A DNA stretch of 64,000 nt. It comes from Falsiroseomonas sp051859025 (GTDB taxonomy: Bacteria; Pseudomonadota; Alphaproteobacteria; Acetobacterales; Acetobacteraceae). A program made the translations under genes and the position numbers. Within the stretch, counting starts at the first letter, position 1. Each line of letters opens with the position of its first letter. The stretch lies in assembly GCF_051859025.1 (NCBI RefSeq), contig NZ_JBHYGL010000006.1, positions 90,736 to 154,735 on the forward strand. Reading direction: 5' to 3'. The notes beneath the pieces are model-generated. The model searched no databases. It was given only the letters and a program-made list of their open reading frames with translations, and was not told where the DNA came from. Below, one piece after another: positions 15,994 to 24,829 of this stretch.

Positions 15994-16467
15994 ATGGCGA
16001 CCACAGAGACCGAGCGGCGCAACGGGGGCGCCAAGGCGGCACCCCAGGCTTCCACCTCCCCGGCGGCGACGCCGGGGGAGAGGCCGGGACAGCGCGCCAA
16101 CGCGGCCGATCGTCACGTCGGCGCGCGCATCCGCGAGCGCCGGGTGATGATGGGCCTGTCCCAGCAGCAATTGGCGAAGATGATCGGCGTGACCTACCAG
16201 CAGGCGCACAAATACGAGCGCGGGCTGAACCGGATCTCCGCCGGACGGCTGTTCGAGATCGGCCAGGTGCTGGGCGTTCCCGTCTCCTGGTTCTTCGATG
16301 GGCTGACGGTGGAGGGCCCGGGGCAGGAAGCGTCGCCCCGCCAGCGCATGTGCCTGGAACTGGCGCGCAACTTCGCCCTGATCGACAACGAGAAGCACCA
16401 GGAGGCGCTGTCCCAGATGGCGCGCGCCCTGGCCGCCCAGTCCCAGGCGGAACGCGAGGGCGGCTGA
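15994..16467 (+). CDS. XRE-family transcriptional regulator
   Basis: A 157-residue protein with a disordered N-terminal 40 residues and a Cro/C1-type helix-turn-helix at about 47-105 (GARIRERRVMMGLSQQQLAKMIGVTYQQAHKYERG). The segment LNRISAGRLFEIGQVLGVPVSWFFDG is the standard alphaproteobacterial form found in many regulators of unknown target. A short helical C-terminal part follows. AGGGA precedes the ATG at 15994. The 277 bases upstream hold short CCAGGG and CAGGGTTCGCCCCGC direct repeats and no gene that I could support. Confidence 0.85.
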   Translation: MATTETERRNGGAKAAPQASTSPAATPGERPGQRANAADRHVGARIRERRVMMGLSQQQLAKMIGVTYQQAHKYERGLNRISAGRLFEIGQVLGVPVSWFFDGLTVEGPGQEASPRQRMCLELARNFALIDNEKHQEALSQMARALAAQSQAEREGG

Positions 16468-16531
16468 ACCGCCGGAACGGCCGGGCGTTCTGCCCGCTTC
16501 ACGGCCCCTTCCGGGCCGAGGGGTGGATCGG

Positions 16532-17290
16532 ATGCAGGAACGCGGCGGCAGGCAGCAGGCGGGACGGCGTGGTGGCGCCAGCCCCTATCGCCGCCTGCCC
16601 TGGATCGGGGCGGGTATCCTGGCGGCGGTGGTGGGCATCACCATCTTCGCCGCCGATGGCGCGCCGCCGTCATCCCGCCTGGCCGGGGCGGGCATGGTGC
16701 CCCCCCCTGCCCCACCCGCCGCCCCACAGGCCTGGAACCCGCCCGCCGCCGCGCTACCCCTCGCCAGGGAGATCGCGGCCGAGGAAGCGCGGCTGGCGGC
16801 GCTGCGGGAGACCCGCGCGGGGCTGGAGCGAGACATCGCCGCGCTGCGCGCCGAACTCGATGCCGCCCAGCGCACCCTGCCAGGCCAGAAGACGATGCCG
16901 GAAGCCCCGACCGGGCCTGCGCCGGCGCAGCTCACTCGCCTCGTGCCCGCCATGCCCTCGCCATCGGCGGCCACGCCATCCCCTGCACCCGCCCCCGCTG
17001 AGCCTGCCCTGAGAATCGTGCTGCACCACCGCACCAGTTCCGCCCAGGGCGCCTCCGCGGCGGAGGAGGTGGCGGGGCGGCTGCGGGAGGCGGGGCTGGA
17101 GGTGCAGGCGACGCGAACGGCGCCCTTCGTGCCCTCCACCCCCGTGGTGCGCTACTTCCATGACGAGGACCAGGCGGCGGCGGCGCGGATCGCCGGGCGG
17201 CTCGGCCGCGGCTGGGCGATCCAGGATTTCCGGGCCTACCAGCCGCAACCCTCGCCACAGACGATCGAGGTGTGGATCCCGGGGGGCTGA
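16532..17290 (+). CDS. Membrane-anchored protein with LytR_C-like domain
   Basis: A 252-residue protein. A basic N-terminus precedes one transmembrane helix (WIGAGILAAVVGITIFA), then a Pro-rich linker, a coiled coil (EIAAEEARLAALRETRAGLERDIAALRAEL in pieces), a second Pro/Ala linker, and a C-terminal alpha/beta domain. That domain (ALRIVLHHRT...AEEVAGRLREAGLEV) resembles LytR_C/SPOR-like ligand-binding domains. It is probably an inner-membrane protein facing the periplasm. The ATG at 16532 has a better-spaced GAGGGG than the GTG at 16523. Function unknown. Confidence 0.6.
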   Translation: MQERGGRQQAGRRGGASPYRRLPWIGAGILAAVVGITIFAADGAPPSSRLAGAGMVPPPAPPAAPQAWNPPAAALPLAREIAAEEARLAALRETRAGLERDIAALRAELDAAQRTLPGQKTMPEAPTGPAPAQLTRLVPAMPSPSAATPSPAPAPAEPALRIVLHHRTSSAQGASAAEEVAGRLREAGLEVQATRTAPFVPSTPVVRYFHDEDQAAAARIAGRLGRGWAIQDFRAYQPQPSPQTIEVWIPGG

Positions 17291-17484
17291 GGCCCCCGCC
17301 GGTCCCTCAATTTTTTAGTCGATTTAGCCCTTTTAGCCCCTTTAGCACCGCTTCCGGTGCCGCTTTGGACAAATAGCCGGCCCGGGGCTGCCCTGCCCCC
17401 CCGCCGCGAAGCGAGGGGGGAAGGCGGGCGCAATTCGGCTCCATGACGTCGGGAACATAATAGCAACAAAAGCCGCCGCGCCAG

Positions 17485-17519
17485 CGGATTCAGCCCGCTC
17501 GGATTCAGCCCGCGCGGAT
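17485..17519. repeat. Tandem duplication across the icd stop codon (15 bp x 2)
   Basis: Two units of 15 bases (CGGATTCAGCCCGC plus T or G) and a partial third cover the icd end. The gene's stop is TCA at 17505-17507 on the plus strand; the copy at 17490-17492 gives an in-frame second stop after Ile-Arg-Ala-Gly. Confidence 0.8.
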
Positions 17520-18989
17520 CTCATCCTGCGCCTTGCTGAAGGCGTCCACGCCGTCGAAGCGCTGCAGCGTCTCCACATGCATCCAGCGCCGACCCGCGCC
17601 GATACGCCCCAGCAACTCCAGCATGGCCGGGCCGGGATCGGCGGCGGGGGTGCGCAGCAGGAAGCGGGCTCGGAACTGGTCCACCAGGAAGGTCGTGCCC
17701 CCCTGCGGCGGCCAGACCTGCGCACCGCGGGAGGCGATGGTCTGCAGCGCGAAGGGCGTGCCCTCCGTCAATGCGACCAGCGCGGCGCCGAGGCCGGCCG
17801 GGGCTTCAGTCGTCTCGATGAAGACGTCGAGGCCCACCACCTGCCGGGATGTCACCGGCTTCGCCCAGGGTTCGGCAGGCCAGTGGCGCATGGTGATCGG
17901 GCGGTAGTCCCGCGCCGGCACACGGGCGCTTTCGCGGCCGAGATTGGCGATGAGGCGGGCGACATAGGCATCGGTGCCGACGCCCTGGCCGGGGGCGGCG
18001 ATGTCGCCGGTCAGGTCCCGCCCTTCCTCCAGCGTCACATACAGCGCGTGCTCCACCCGCCGCGCGGTGGCGAAATCGCCGATGTGGCGCAGCATCATGA
18101 CGGCGGAGAGCAGCAGCGCGGTCGGGTTCGCCAGGCCCTTTCCGGCGATCTGGGGGGCGGAACCGTGCACCGCCTCGAACATCGCGACCTCGTCGCCGAT
18201 ATTGGCGGAGGGTGCGACGCCGAGGCCGCCGACCAGGCCCGCCGCCAGGTCGGACAGGATGTCGCCATTCATGTTGGTCATGACGCAGACGTCGAATTGT
18301 TCGGGGCGCACGACCATCTGGTGGGCGCAGTTGTCGACGATCATGTGTTCATGGACCAGGCCGGGATGGTCCTTCAGCACGGCCTCGCCGACGCGCTTCA
18401 TCAGCCCCTCGGTCAGTTTCATGATGTTGGCCTTGGTGGCGACCGTCACCTTGCGCCGTCCCTCGGCCTCCGCCAGCGCGGCGGCCATGGAGACGATGCG
18501 CTGGCACCCCGCTTCCGTGATGATCTTCAGGCATTGCGCGACGCCGGGGGTCTGCATGTGCTCGACCCCGGCATAGAGGTCCTCGACATTCTCCCGCACC
18601 ACGACGAAGTCGATGCCGCGCCCGGCGAAGGGGGTGCGGATGCCGGGAATCTCCCGCACCGGCCGGATGTTCGCATACATCTCGAACACCTTGCGCAGCG
18701 TGACATTGGCGGATTTCTCCCCGAAGCCGACCGGCGTTTCCAGCGGGCCCTTCAGCGACACGCGGTTGGCGGCGATGCTGTCCAGCGTCTCCTGCGGCGC
18801 GCCGGAGCCGACGCCCTTCCGGAAGGCCTCCGCGCCCGCCACCGCATCCTCCCACTCGATCCGGGCGCCGGCGGCTGCCAGCACGGCCTGGGTGGCGCGC
18901 ATCACCTCCGGACCGATGCCGTCGCCGGCGATGGCGGTGACCTTGGTGGTGGTCACCTGGGCAGGGGTATGGGCGGGAAGGCTGTCCAT
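17505..18989 (-). CDS. icd: Isocitrate dehydrogenase (long, Thermus-type)
   Basis: A 494-residue decarboxylating dehydrogenase converting isocitrate to 2-oxoglutarate in the TCA cycle. It shows IAGDGIGPEV, the substrate loop NVTLRKVFEMYANIRPV, VVRENVEDLYAG, MTNMNGDILSDLAAGLVGG and the nucleotide region FEAVHGSAPQIAGKGLANPTAL. About 140 extra C-terminal residues distinguish this long bacterial type from the E. coli enzyme. Cofactor choice is not certain from sequence. ATGs at 19007 and 19010 are alternative starts. A perfect FNR/FixK box lies upstream at -41.5 from a candidate promoter. Confidence 0.85.
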   Translation of the reverse strand: MDSLPAHTPAQVTTTKVTAIAGDGIGPEVMRATQAVLAAAGARIEWEDAVAGAEAFRKGVGSGAPQETLDSIAANRVSLKGPLETPVGFGEKSANVTLRKVFEMYANIRPVREIPGIRTPFAGRGIDFVVVRENVEDLYAGVEHMQTPGVAQCLKIITEAGCQRIVSMAAALAEAEGRRKVTVATKANIMKLTEGLMKRVGEAVLKDHPGLVHEHMIVDNCAHQMVVRPEQFDVCVMTNMNGDILSDLAAGLVGGLGVAPSANIGDEVAMFEAVHGSAPQIAGKGLANPTALLLSAVMMLRHIGDFATARRVEHALYVTLEEGRDLTGDIAAPGQGVGTDAYVARLIANLGRESARVPARDYRPITMRHWPAEPWAKPVTSRQVVGLDVFIETTEAPAGLGAALVALTEGTPFALQTIASRGAQVWPPQGGTTFLVDQFRARFLLRTPAADPGPAMLELLGRIGAGRRWMHVETLQRFDGVDAFSKAQDEIRAG

Positions 18990-19206
18990 GGGCTGTTCGA
19001 CTTCCATCATCAGGGCGTTTGCTGCACCGCATGAGACGCGCGGCGGGGGGCGGCGTTCGCGCCCCGGCAGGCGGGTTTCGTGAGCGATTCCGCGCATCGG
19101 GGGGTTCACTTTTTCGCGATTCGCAGGGGCCGGGCCCTGGTTTTTCCGGCCCGTGACCCGCCGCGGGCCGCTCCCGCCATCTTGCCCGGCGGGCGTTGAC
19201 GGGGTC

Positions 19207-19220
19207 TTGATGCCCATCAA
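19207..19220. promoter_or_regulatory. FNR/FixK-type binding site upstream of icd
   Basis: TTGATGCCCATCAA is a second perfect TTGAT-N4-ATCAA palindrome. Reading leftward, a -10-like CAAGAT lies at 19184-19179. A start predicted seven bases beyond (19172) puts the box centre (19213.5) at exactly -41.5, the class II position. No matching -10 exists in the rightward direction. Confidence 0.65.
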
Positions 19221-19419
19221 GCCCTGCCTGCCATGCCGGAAAAGCGGCGTTTTTCCGCGGCACTGGCCCGCTGCGGCGGGGTGGCGACGGCGCCGCCCCA
19301 TGCCCTCCCGGAAGCGACGGCGCCGCTCCATCCGGCGGGAATGCCACTCGGAACGTCAAAGAAACGAGACGTGCGAGACAACGCGGAACGTTGTTACGGT
19401 TCGTATCGCGGATTCGTCG

Positions 19420-19447
19420 CTGACGATTCGCGGGCATTGTGCATAAT
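19420..19447 (+). promoter_or_regulatory. Candidate sigma70 promoter of the autotransporter gene
   Basis: CTGACG (19420-19425) and CATAAT (19442-19447) are separated by 16 bases in an A+T-rich stretch that ends 52 bases before the autotransporter ATG. Motif match only. Confidence 0.35.
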
Positions 19448-19499
19448 TATTGCCTTGCCCTCCGTGTCATGGACCAGTCACGCGGTGGAACCTATAAGA

Positions 19500-22355
19500 A
19501 TGTTATTCACCATCCCCGAGGATTCGAATCCCCGGCGACTAGATTCGTCGTCACGGTACGCACCGGGATTGCGACGATATTCGCTGACAACCTGGCTTCT
19601 TCTGTCCAGCACGGCCCTGACGGCCACGGGGATGCTGGCGCCGGCCCTGGCGCAGCAGAGCTGGACCGGCAGCCTCGGCAGCAACTGGTTCGCGCCGGGC
19701 AACTGGACCAGCGCGGTGCCGACCACCGCCGATGCGGTGACCATCGCCGGCACGCCGCCGGCCGATCCGGTGATCATTGGCGGTTCGGCCAGCGCCTCCA
19801 CCGTGACCGTGACGGGGGGGCGGACGCTCGGCGTCTCCGGCGGGGGCGGCCTGTCCCTGAGTTCGACGACCACGATCGGCAGCGGGGCCGGGTCGGGCAG
19901 CGTCACAATCTCCGGCACCGGGACGAGCTGGGCCAGCGACAGCAGCATCGATGTCGGCTTCGGCGGGGCGGGGTCGCTGACGGTGCGGGATGGCGCGCGG
20001 CTGACCACCTTCGAGGGGTCGGTCACGCTGGGCTCCCAGGGCCTGCTGACCATCACCGGGCCGGGCACGACGGTCGATATCGGCACGCGCACCGTGGCGC
20101 TGCCGGCGGGCTGGGGCGATGCGGCGGGCTGGCTGCAGCCGAATGAGGGCACGCTGGTCATTTCCAACGGTGCCGGCGTGATCGCGGACGCGACCTATAT
20201 CGGCGGCGCGGGCGCGACCTGGGCCACTGCCACCGTCACCGGCCGCGGCACGACGCTGCAGAACGCGCTCAACGTCTATGTCGGCGGCAATGGCAACGGG
20301 AATGTCGGCTTCGGGCGGCTGACGATCGCCGATGGCGCCGTCGTCACCGCCTATACCGGCGCGGTGGGCACCGATACGGGTTCCTTCGGCGAGATGGTCA
20401 TCACCGGCGCGGGTTCGCGCTACGAAAGCCTGCGCCGCACCGGCTTCAACGGCAATTTCCGCGTGGGCTTCAATGGCGACGGCACGGTCGCGGTCCAGAA
20501 TGGCGGGCATCTCGGCGCCGCCAACATCATCGACATCGCGACCAGCAGCGGCAGCCGCGGCGTGCTGGCGATCGGCGGCGCGCTGGGGCAGGCCGCGCAG
20601 GCGCCCGGCACGATCGGCGCCGCCAACGGCATCTCCTTCGGCGCCGGCGATGCCACGCTGCTGTTCAACCACACCGGCACCGCCTACGCCTTCGACCAGC
20701 GGATCTTCGGCAGCGGCGGGCAGATCCGGCACCAGGCGGGCACGACGATCTATTCGGGCGATGGCGGCAGCTACACCGGCGCCATCAACGTCACGGGCGG
20801 CAGGCTCATCGTCAACAGCACGCTGGGCGGCACGGGCAGCACCGTGACGGTCGGCAATGGCGGGACGCTCGGCGGTGCCGGCACCGTCGCCAATCTGGCG
20901 GTGCAGGCCGGGGGCGCCGTCTCCCCGGGCAATAGCGCGGGCACGCTGACCGTCTCGGGCAACTATACCCAGGCCGCGGGCGCGATCCTGGTGGCGGAGG
21001 TGGTGCCGGGCGTGACCGCCGACCGCCTGGTGGTGAACGGCACCGCCACGATCCAGCCGGGCGCCATCCTGCAGCTGGTGCGCGCGGGCGGCGGGGCCGT
21101 CTCGCTCGATACCGTCTACACCGTGTTGAGCGCGACGGGCGGCGTGACCGGCACCTATGTCGTGACCGGGGATCCCGAGCTGTCCACCTTCTACCAGCTC
21201 TACGCGACCTACGGCGCCAACGGCGTCACGCTGGTGCCGGCGCAGTCGCGCGGCTTCGGCACCGCGGCGGCGACGCGCAACCAGCAGGCGGTGGCGGATG
21301 CGATGCAGGCGCTGCCCGCCAGCAGCGCGCTGCGCACCGCGATCGGCGCGCAGCAGACCGATGCGGCGGCACGCCTGGCCTATGACAGCCTCTCGGGCGA
21401 GATCCACGCCTCCATCCGCGGCGCGATGCTGGAGGAGACACGCTTCACCCGCCAGGCGGCGCTGGACCGGGTGCGGGTGTCGCTGGGCGGGATCGGCAGC
21501 GGGGGGACGGAAGCGGTGGCGGGCGACACGCCGGGCATCGCCTTCTGGTCCCAGGGCTATGGCGCCTGGGGGCGGAGCGCGGGGGATGGCAATGCCGCCA
21601 CCCTGTCGCATGACAGCGGCGGCCTGGTGGTGGGCGCGGACATGCCGGCCGCGGGTGGCTGGCGGATCGGCCTGCTGGCGGGCTACGGCGATGCCGGCTT
21701 CGAATCCGGGGCGCGCGCCGCCAAGGGATCGGCGGAGACGACGACCATCGGCCTCTATGGCGGGCGGCAATGGGGTCCGCTCGGCCTGCGGCTGGGCGCG
21801 ACCCAGGGGTGGAGCGAGCTGTCCACCCGCCGCAGCCCGGCCTTCGCCGGCTTCGCCGATGGGCTGACCGGCCGCACCAGCGCCCAGACCACCCAGGTCT
21901 TCGGCGAATTGGGCTGGCGGATCAACCTCGGCGCCGGCGCCATCGAGCCCTTCGCCGGCCTGGCGCGGGCCGATCTGCGGGAGGATGGCTTCACGGAACG
22001 CGGCGGCGCCGCCGCCCTGGCCGTGGATCGCGGCAATGCGGGCGTGAACTACGGCACGCTCGGCCTGCGGGGCGCGACGGGGACGCAGCTGGGGGAGACG
22101 ACGCTCGGCCTGGCGGGAATGCTGGGCTGGCGCCATGCCTGGGGCGATGTCACGCCGACCGCCGATTTGCGGCTGGCGGGGTCCGGGCCCTTCACGGTGG
22201 CAGGCGCGCCGATCGCGAAGGATGCGGCGGTGGCGGAGGCCAGTGTCTCCGCCGCGCTGTCCTCCGCCCTGGCGCTGGGCGTGTCCGTCAACGGGCAGTT
22301 CGCCGATGGGGCGCAGAGCCTGGGGGCGAGGGCGAACCTGACGCTGCGGTTCTGA
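19500..22355 (+). CDS. Type V autotransporter
   Basis: A 951-residue surface protein. A long basic signal region (about residues 1-51, hydrophobic core TTWLLLSSTALTATGMLAPALA) precedes a Gly/Thr/Ser-rich beta-helix passenger. The passenger has LTVRDGARLT-like and GGTLGGAGTV-like repeats, and an autotransporter-repeat stretch INVTGGRLIVNSTLGGTG near residues 440-480. The last about 280 residues form the 12-stranded barrel, from FWSQGYGAWG to the terminal aromatic NLTLRF. The first 30 codons use more A/T than the rest. The passenger role is unknown; adhesion is typical of the family. Confidence 0.88.
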   Translation: MLFTIPEDSNPRRLDSSSRYAPGLRRYSLTTWLLLSSTALTATGMLAPALAQQSWTGSLGSNWFAPGNWTSAVPTTADAVTIAGTPPADPVIIGGSASASTVTVTGGRTLGVSGGGGLSLSSTTTIGSGAGSGSVTISGTGTSWASDSSIDVGFGGAGSLTVRDGARLTTFEGSVTLGSQGLLTITGPGTTVDIGTRTVALPAGWGDAAGWLQPNEGTLVISNGAGVIADATYIGGAGATWATATVTGRGTTLQNALNVYVGGNGNGNVGFGRLTIADGAVVTAYTGAVGTDTGSFGEMVITGAGSRYESLRRTGFNGNFRVGFNGDGTVAVQNGGHLGAANIIDIATSSGSRGVLAIGGALGQAAQAPGTIGAANGISFGAGDATLLFNHTGTAYAFDQRIFGSGGQIRHQAGTTIYSGDGGSYTGAINVTGGRLIVNSTLGGTGSTVTVGNGGTLGGAGTVANLAVQAGGAVSPGNSAGTLTVSGNYTQAAGAILVAEVVPGVTADRLVVNGTATIQPGAILQLVRAGGGAVSLDTVYTVLSATGGVTGTYVVTGDPELSTFYQLYATYGANGVTLVPAQSRGFGTAAATRNQQAVADAMQALPASSALRTAIGAQQTDAAARLAYDSLSGEIHASIRGAMLEETRFTRQAALDRVRVSLGGIGSGGTEAVAGDTPGIAFWSQGYGAWGRSAGDGNAATLSHDSGGLVVGADMPAAGGWRIGLLAGYGDAGFESGARAAKGSAETTTIGLYGGRQWGPLGLRLGATQGWSELSTRRSPAFAGFADGLTGRTSAQTTQVFGELGWRINLGAGAIEPFAGLARADLREDGFTERGGAAALAVDRGNAGVNYGTLGLRGATGTQLGETTLGLAGMLGWRHAWGDVTPTADLRLAGSGPFTVAGAPIAKDAAVAEASVSAALSSALALGVSVNGQFADGAQSLGARANLTLRF

Positions 22356-22438
22356 AGGAAGGCGAGAGACCACAATCGCGCGGGCGGGCGGCGCCATCGG
22401 CAGCGGCGGCGCGTTGGCGGGGGAAGGAGGACCCCGCC

Positions 22439-23212
22439 ATGACCGTCCATCGCCTGCTGCTTGCCTGCCTGGCCGCGCTGTCCCTGCCCGCCGCGGCGCA
22501 GGGGCTCGGCCCGCTGATCGTCGAGGGCAACGCCCAGCGCCAGACCATCGACTGCACGGGGCGCGACGTGACGGTGCGGGGGGAGCGCAACGCCCTGACC
22601 TTCACCGGCGGCTGCCGCAGCCTGGAGGTGCAGGGCAATACCAGCAACATCCGGGCGGAGTTGGCGCCCGGCGCGCGGGTGAGCCCGCGGGGGGAGACGC
22701 TGGAACTCACCTGGTCCCAGTCCGCGGAAGGTGCCGCGCCGCGCATCGCGCAGGAGGGGCGGCAGATCCGGGTGGAGCAGGTCGCTTCCTCCCCCGCCCC
22801 GGTGACACCGGCGCGGCCGGGGGTGGCGCGGCGGGAGACGGCGCGGGGCGTCGCGCTCAATCTCTCCGGCGACGTGCTGTTCCCCTTCGGCGCGGACCAG
22901 TTGCGGGCGGAGGCGGCGGAGGGGCTCGGCCAGGTGGTGACGCTGGTCAGGGAATTGCGGCCGCGGACGCTGCGGATCATCGGCCATACCGACAGCGTGG
23001 GGGATGCGGCGGCGAACCAGGACCTGTCGCTGCGCCGCGCGCGGGCGGTGCAACGCTGGCTGGAACAGCGCGTGGGGGATGCGATGCCGGCGGTGGTGGT
23101 GGAAGGAAGGGGCGAGCATGACCCCGTCGGGCCGAACACCAAGGCGGACGGGACGGATGACCCGGAGGCGCGGGCGCTGAACCGCCGGGTGGAGTTCGTG
23201 CTGGAACGGTAG
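22439..23212 (+). CDS. OmpA-family protein with DUF3060-like N-terminal domain
   Basis: A 257-residue exported protein. The signal peptide (HRLLLACLAALSLPAAAQG) is followed by a DUF3060-like beta-repeat domain (RQTIDCTGRDVTVRGERNAL and SLEVQGNTSNI). The C-terminal OmpA peptidoglycan-binding domain has FPFGADQLRAEA, IIGHTDSVGDAAANQDLSLRRA and LNRRVEFVL. It probably sits in the periplasm or outer membrane holding to the cell wall. It lies 83 bases after the autotransporter, on the same strand, so co-expression is possible. Confidence 0.85.
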   Translation: MTVHRLLLACLAALSLPAAAQGLGPLIVEGNAQRQTIDCTGRDVTVRGERNALTFTGGCRSLEVQGNTSNIRAELAPGARVSPRGETLELTWSQSAEGAAPRIAQEGRQIRVEQVASSPAPVTPARPGVARRETARGVALNLSGDVLFPFGADQLRAEAAEGLGQVVTLVRELRPRTLRIIGHTDSVGDAAANQDLSLRRARAVQRWLEQRVGDAMPAVVVEGRGEHDPVGPNTKADGTDDPEARALNRRVEFVLER

Positions 23213-23220
23213 GGGCCGCG

Positions 23221-23550
23221 CTACCGCCCGAACAGCTCCGAATGCGTGCCGGCACGCACGAAGACCACGCTCGGCCGTTTGCCGGCATCGGCCAGGCGAT
23301 AGATCAGCAGGAAGTCGCCACCGATGTGGCATTCCCGGTGGTCCTGGAAGTCGCCGGTCAGCGCATGGTCCCGGCGTTCCGGCGGCAGCGGCCCCTCATT
23401 CGCGATGAGGTGCATCATCACCGCCTTGAGCCGGCCCATGTCGTAGCGCCCGGATCGCGTCAGGCGGTCCCAGTCCTTGCGGAACTCACCCGTGCAGTCG
23501 GAGGCACGCGGCAGGGTCGCGCGCTTACCGCCTGGCGGCGTCGAGGTCAT
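23221..23550 (-). CDS. YafQ/RelE-family toxin
   Basis: A 109-residue RelE-superfamily protein, predicted ribosome-dependent mRNA endonuclease. The family core is DHALTGDFQDHRECHIGGDFLLIYRL, very like YafQ, with His at the expected catalytic positions; FRKDWDRLTRSG is the N-terminal helix. Its start overlaps the antitoxin end by 26 bases. With the antitoxin upstream, it forms a standard type II toxin-antitoxin pair inserted between the ompA-like gene and crtC. Confidence 0.85.
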   Translation of the reverse strand: MTSTPPGGKRATLPRASDCTGEFRKDWDRLTRSGRYDMGRLKAVMMHLIANEGPLPPERRDHALTGDFQDHRECHIGGDFLLIYRLADAGKRPSVVFVRAGTHSELFGR

Positions 23551-23785
23551 CGAACAGGTCGGCGGCCGTGTCGAAGCGGGCGCTCAGGGCGCGCGCTTCC
23601 TCCATGGCAGCGCGGGTCCGGTCGTTGGGGACCTCCAGCGCGAAGGGCAGCTTCTGGTCGGCCGCGACCCGGTGCAGGAAGACCCGCACCGCCTCCGACA
23701 TGGTCAGCCCCATCTGCTCCAGCGCGATGGAAGCCCGTTCCTTGACGTCGTCCTCCACCCGGACATGCAGCATCCTGGTGCCCAT
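23525..23785 (-). CDS. DinJ/RelB-family antitoxin
   Basis: An 86-residue antitoxin with a ribbon-helix-helix N-terminus (MLHVRVEDDVKERASIALEQMGLTMSEAVRVFLHRV) that binds DNA. The acidic/helical C-terminal part (ALSARFDTAADLFDDLDAARR) would wrap the toxin. The ATG at 23785 has AGGAGG five bases upstream; a GTG two codons earlier is too close to it. A perfect palindrome 32 bases upstream is the likely autoregulatory operator. Confidence 0.85.
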   Translation of the reverse strand: MGTRMLHVRVEDDVKERASIALEQMGLTMSEAVRVFLHRVAADQKLPFALEVPNDRTRAAMEEARALSARFDTAADLFDDLDAARR

Positions 23786-23816
23786 CGCCACCTCCTCTGC
23801 CTGGGACCAGCCAAGC

Positions 23817-23834
23817 GTATCTCATCTGAGATAC
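23817..23834. promoter_or_regulatory. Operator palindrome of the toxin-antitoxin pair
   Basis: GTATCTCATCTGAGATAC has two perfect 8-base inverted arms around TC, just upstream of the antitoxin gene. Ribbon-helix-helix antitoxins bind such sites to repress their own operon. Confidence 0.7.
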
Positions 23835-23863
23835 AAAATCGATGATATTCGGGCGCGAGCCCC

Positions 23864-24829
23864 TCAGCTGAACGGCCGCGGCACCCGGAAGGGCAGCATC
23901 GCGTACATGGCCGGGCTGGCGAAGCGGTCCAGCGACAGGCTTTCATGCACCGCCGTCGCCTCCCGCCCCAGAAGCCGGGTGCGGATCTCGGAGCGGGAGT
24001 AGAAGGGCGCGTCCACCAGGGTGCGCACCACGCGGGCCTGGCCGCCTTCCGCCCGGGTCGGCCGGGCGATGCGCCAGAGGGTTTTGGGCAGTTCGACCGC
24101 CGGGGAGAGCGGCACGTCGGTGACGCTGCCATCGCTGCCGACGCGCAGCGCCAGGGACTGGTTCGTGCCGTCCCGCCGCTGCGCGTTGTAGAGGATGGCG
24201 GTGGCGTCGGGCATCGGCGCCCGGCACCAGTCCCAACCCACGAAATCCTGTTCCAACGGGGCGCTGCCCCAGTTGCTGTCGAAATAGGCGGGGCCGGACC
24301 AGGACAGCGCGGGGTCCACCAGCGAGACCTCCACGCGGGACCGCGCGGCGATGGGGTGCCAGTGGTGGCGGCCGTCGCTGTCCAGCGTGAAGGCGCGGGT
24401 GGAGACGGCGTCCGGGCGCACCACCACCCGGCCGCGGAGTTTCCCGGGGATGGGGGCGGTGCGCTCCTCGATCTCCACCGTCAGCGTCGTGCCGTCCCAA
24501 TGGGCGCTGCTGGGGCCGATGCGGAGGCTGTTCGCATCGCGGGAGAGCGCGCCTCGGCGGCGGTCCGTCATCGCCCAGCGGCTGGGGGAGCCGTAGAGCG
24601 CGACATGCATGCAATTGTGGTTTTCCGGGTCGCCGCCGCCGCCGCGCCGCGCCAGCGCGTACCAGGGGGAGAAGACGGTGCCGATGAAGGCGATGATGGT
24701 GATGCCGTGCAGGCCATCGTCGCTGAGGGCGTCGATATACCACCAGCGATAGCCGCGGGCGGGGACCGGGCGGTCGAATTCCCAGCCTCTCCAGAGGGGT
24801 GTGGTGGTGTTGTGCGCCATGCCGTCCAT
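23864..24829 (-). CDS. crtC: Carotenoid 1,2-hydratase (hydroxyneurosporene synthase)
   Basis: This 321-residue enzyme adds water to the 1,2 double bond of acyclic carotenoids, making the 1-hydroxy end group of spheroidene/spirilloxanthin pigments. Typical CrtC segments are YRWWYIDALSDDGLHGITII, FIGTVFSPWY, NHNCMHVALYG and YFDSNWGSAPLEQDFVGWDW. The length is close to the family norm, with a slightly short N-terminus. The start overlaps the crtD stop (TGATG), so the genes are coupled. These pigments belong to phototrophic alphaproteobacteria. Confidence 0.92.
   Translation of the reverse strand: MDGMAHNTTTPLWRGWEFDRPVPARGYRWWYIDALSDDGLHGITIIAFIGTVFSPWYALARRGGGGDPENHNCMHVALYGSPSRWAMTDRRRGALSRDANSLRIGPSSAHWDGTTLTVEIEERTAPIPGKLRGRVVVRPDAVSTRAFTLDSDGRHHWHPIAARSRVEVSLVDPALSWSGPAYFDSNWGSAPLEQDFVGWDWCRAPMPDATAILYNAQRRDGTNQSLALRVGSDGSVTDVPLSPAVELPKTLWRIARPTRAEGGQARVVRTLVDAPFYSRSEIRTRLLGREATAVHESLSLDRFASPAMYAMLPFRVPRPFS

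Larger units (their letters stand above)
18990..19499. other. Divergent regulatory region between icd and the autotransporter
   Basis: This 510-base region has no supported gene. It holds a leftward promoter-like element with an FNR/FixK box (19172-19220) and a rightward promoter-like element (19420-19447). The part from about 19360 to 19500 is clearly lower in G+C than the surroundings. Confidence 0.5.

Noticed and set aside
19518..19533. tRNA T-loop-like stretch (GATTCGAATCC flanked by GAG and CC)
   Set aside because: No acceptor, D or anticodon arms can be folded around it, and it lies in the autotransporter N-terminal codons.
19551..22397. 948-codon minus-strand frame opposite the autotransporter
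   Set aside because: Antisense shadow; the plus-strand protein has a signal peptide and a complete barrel.
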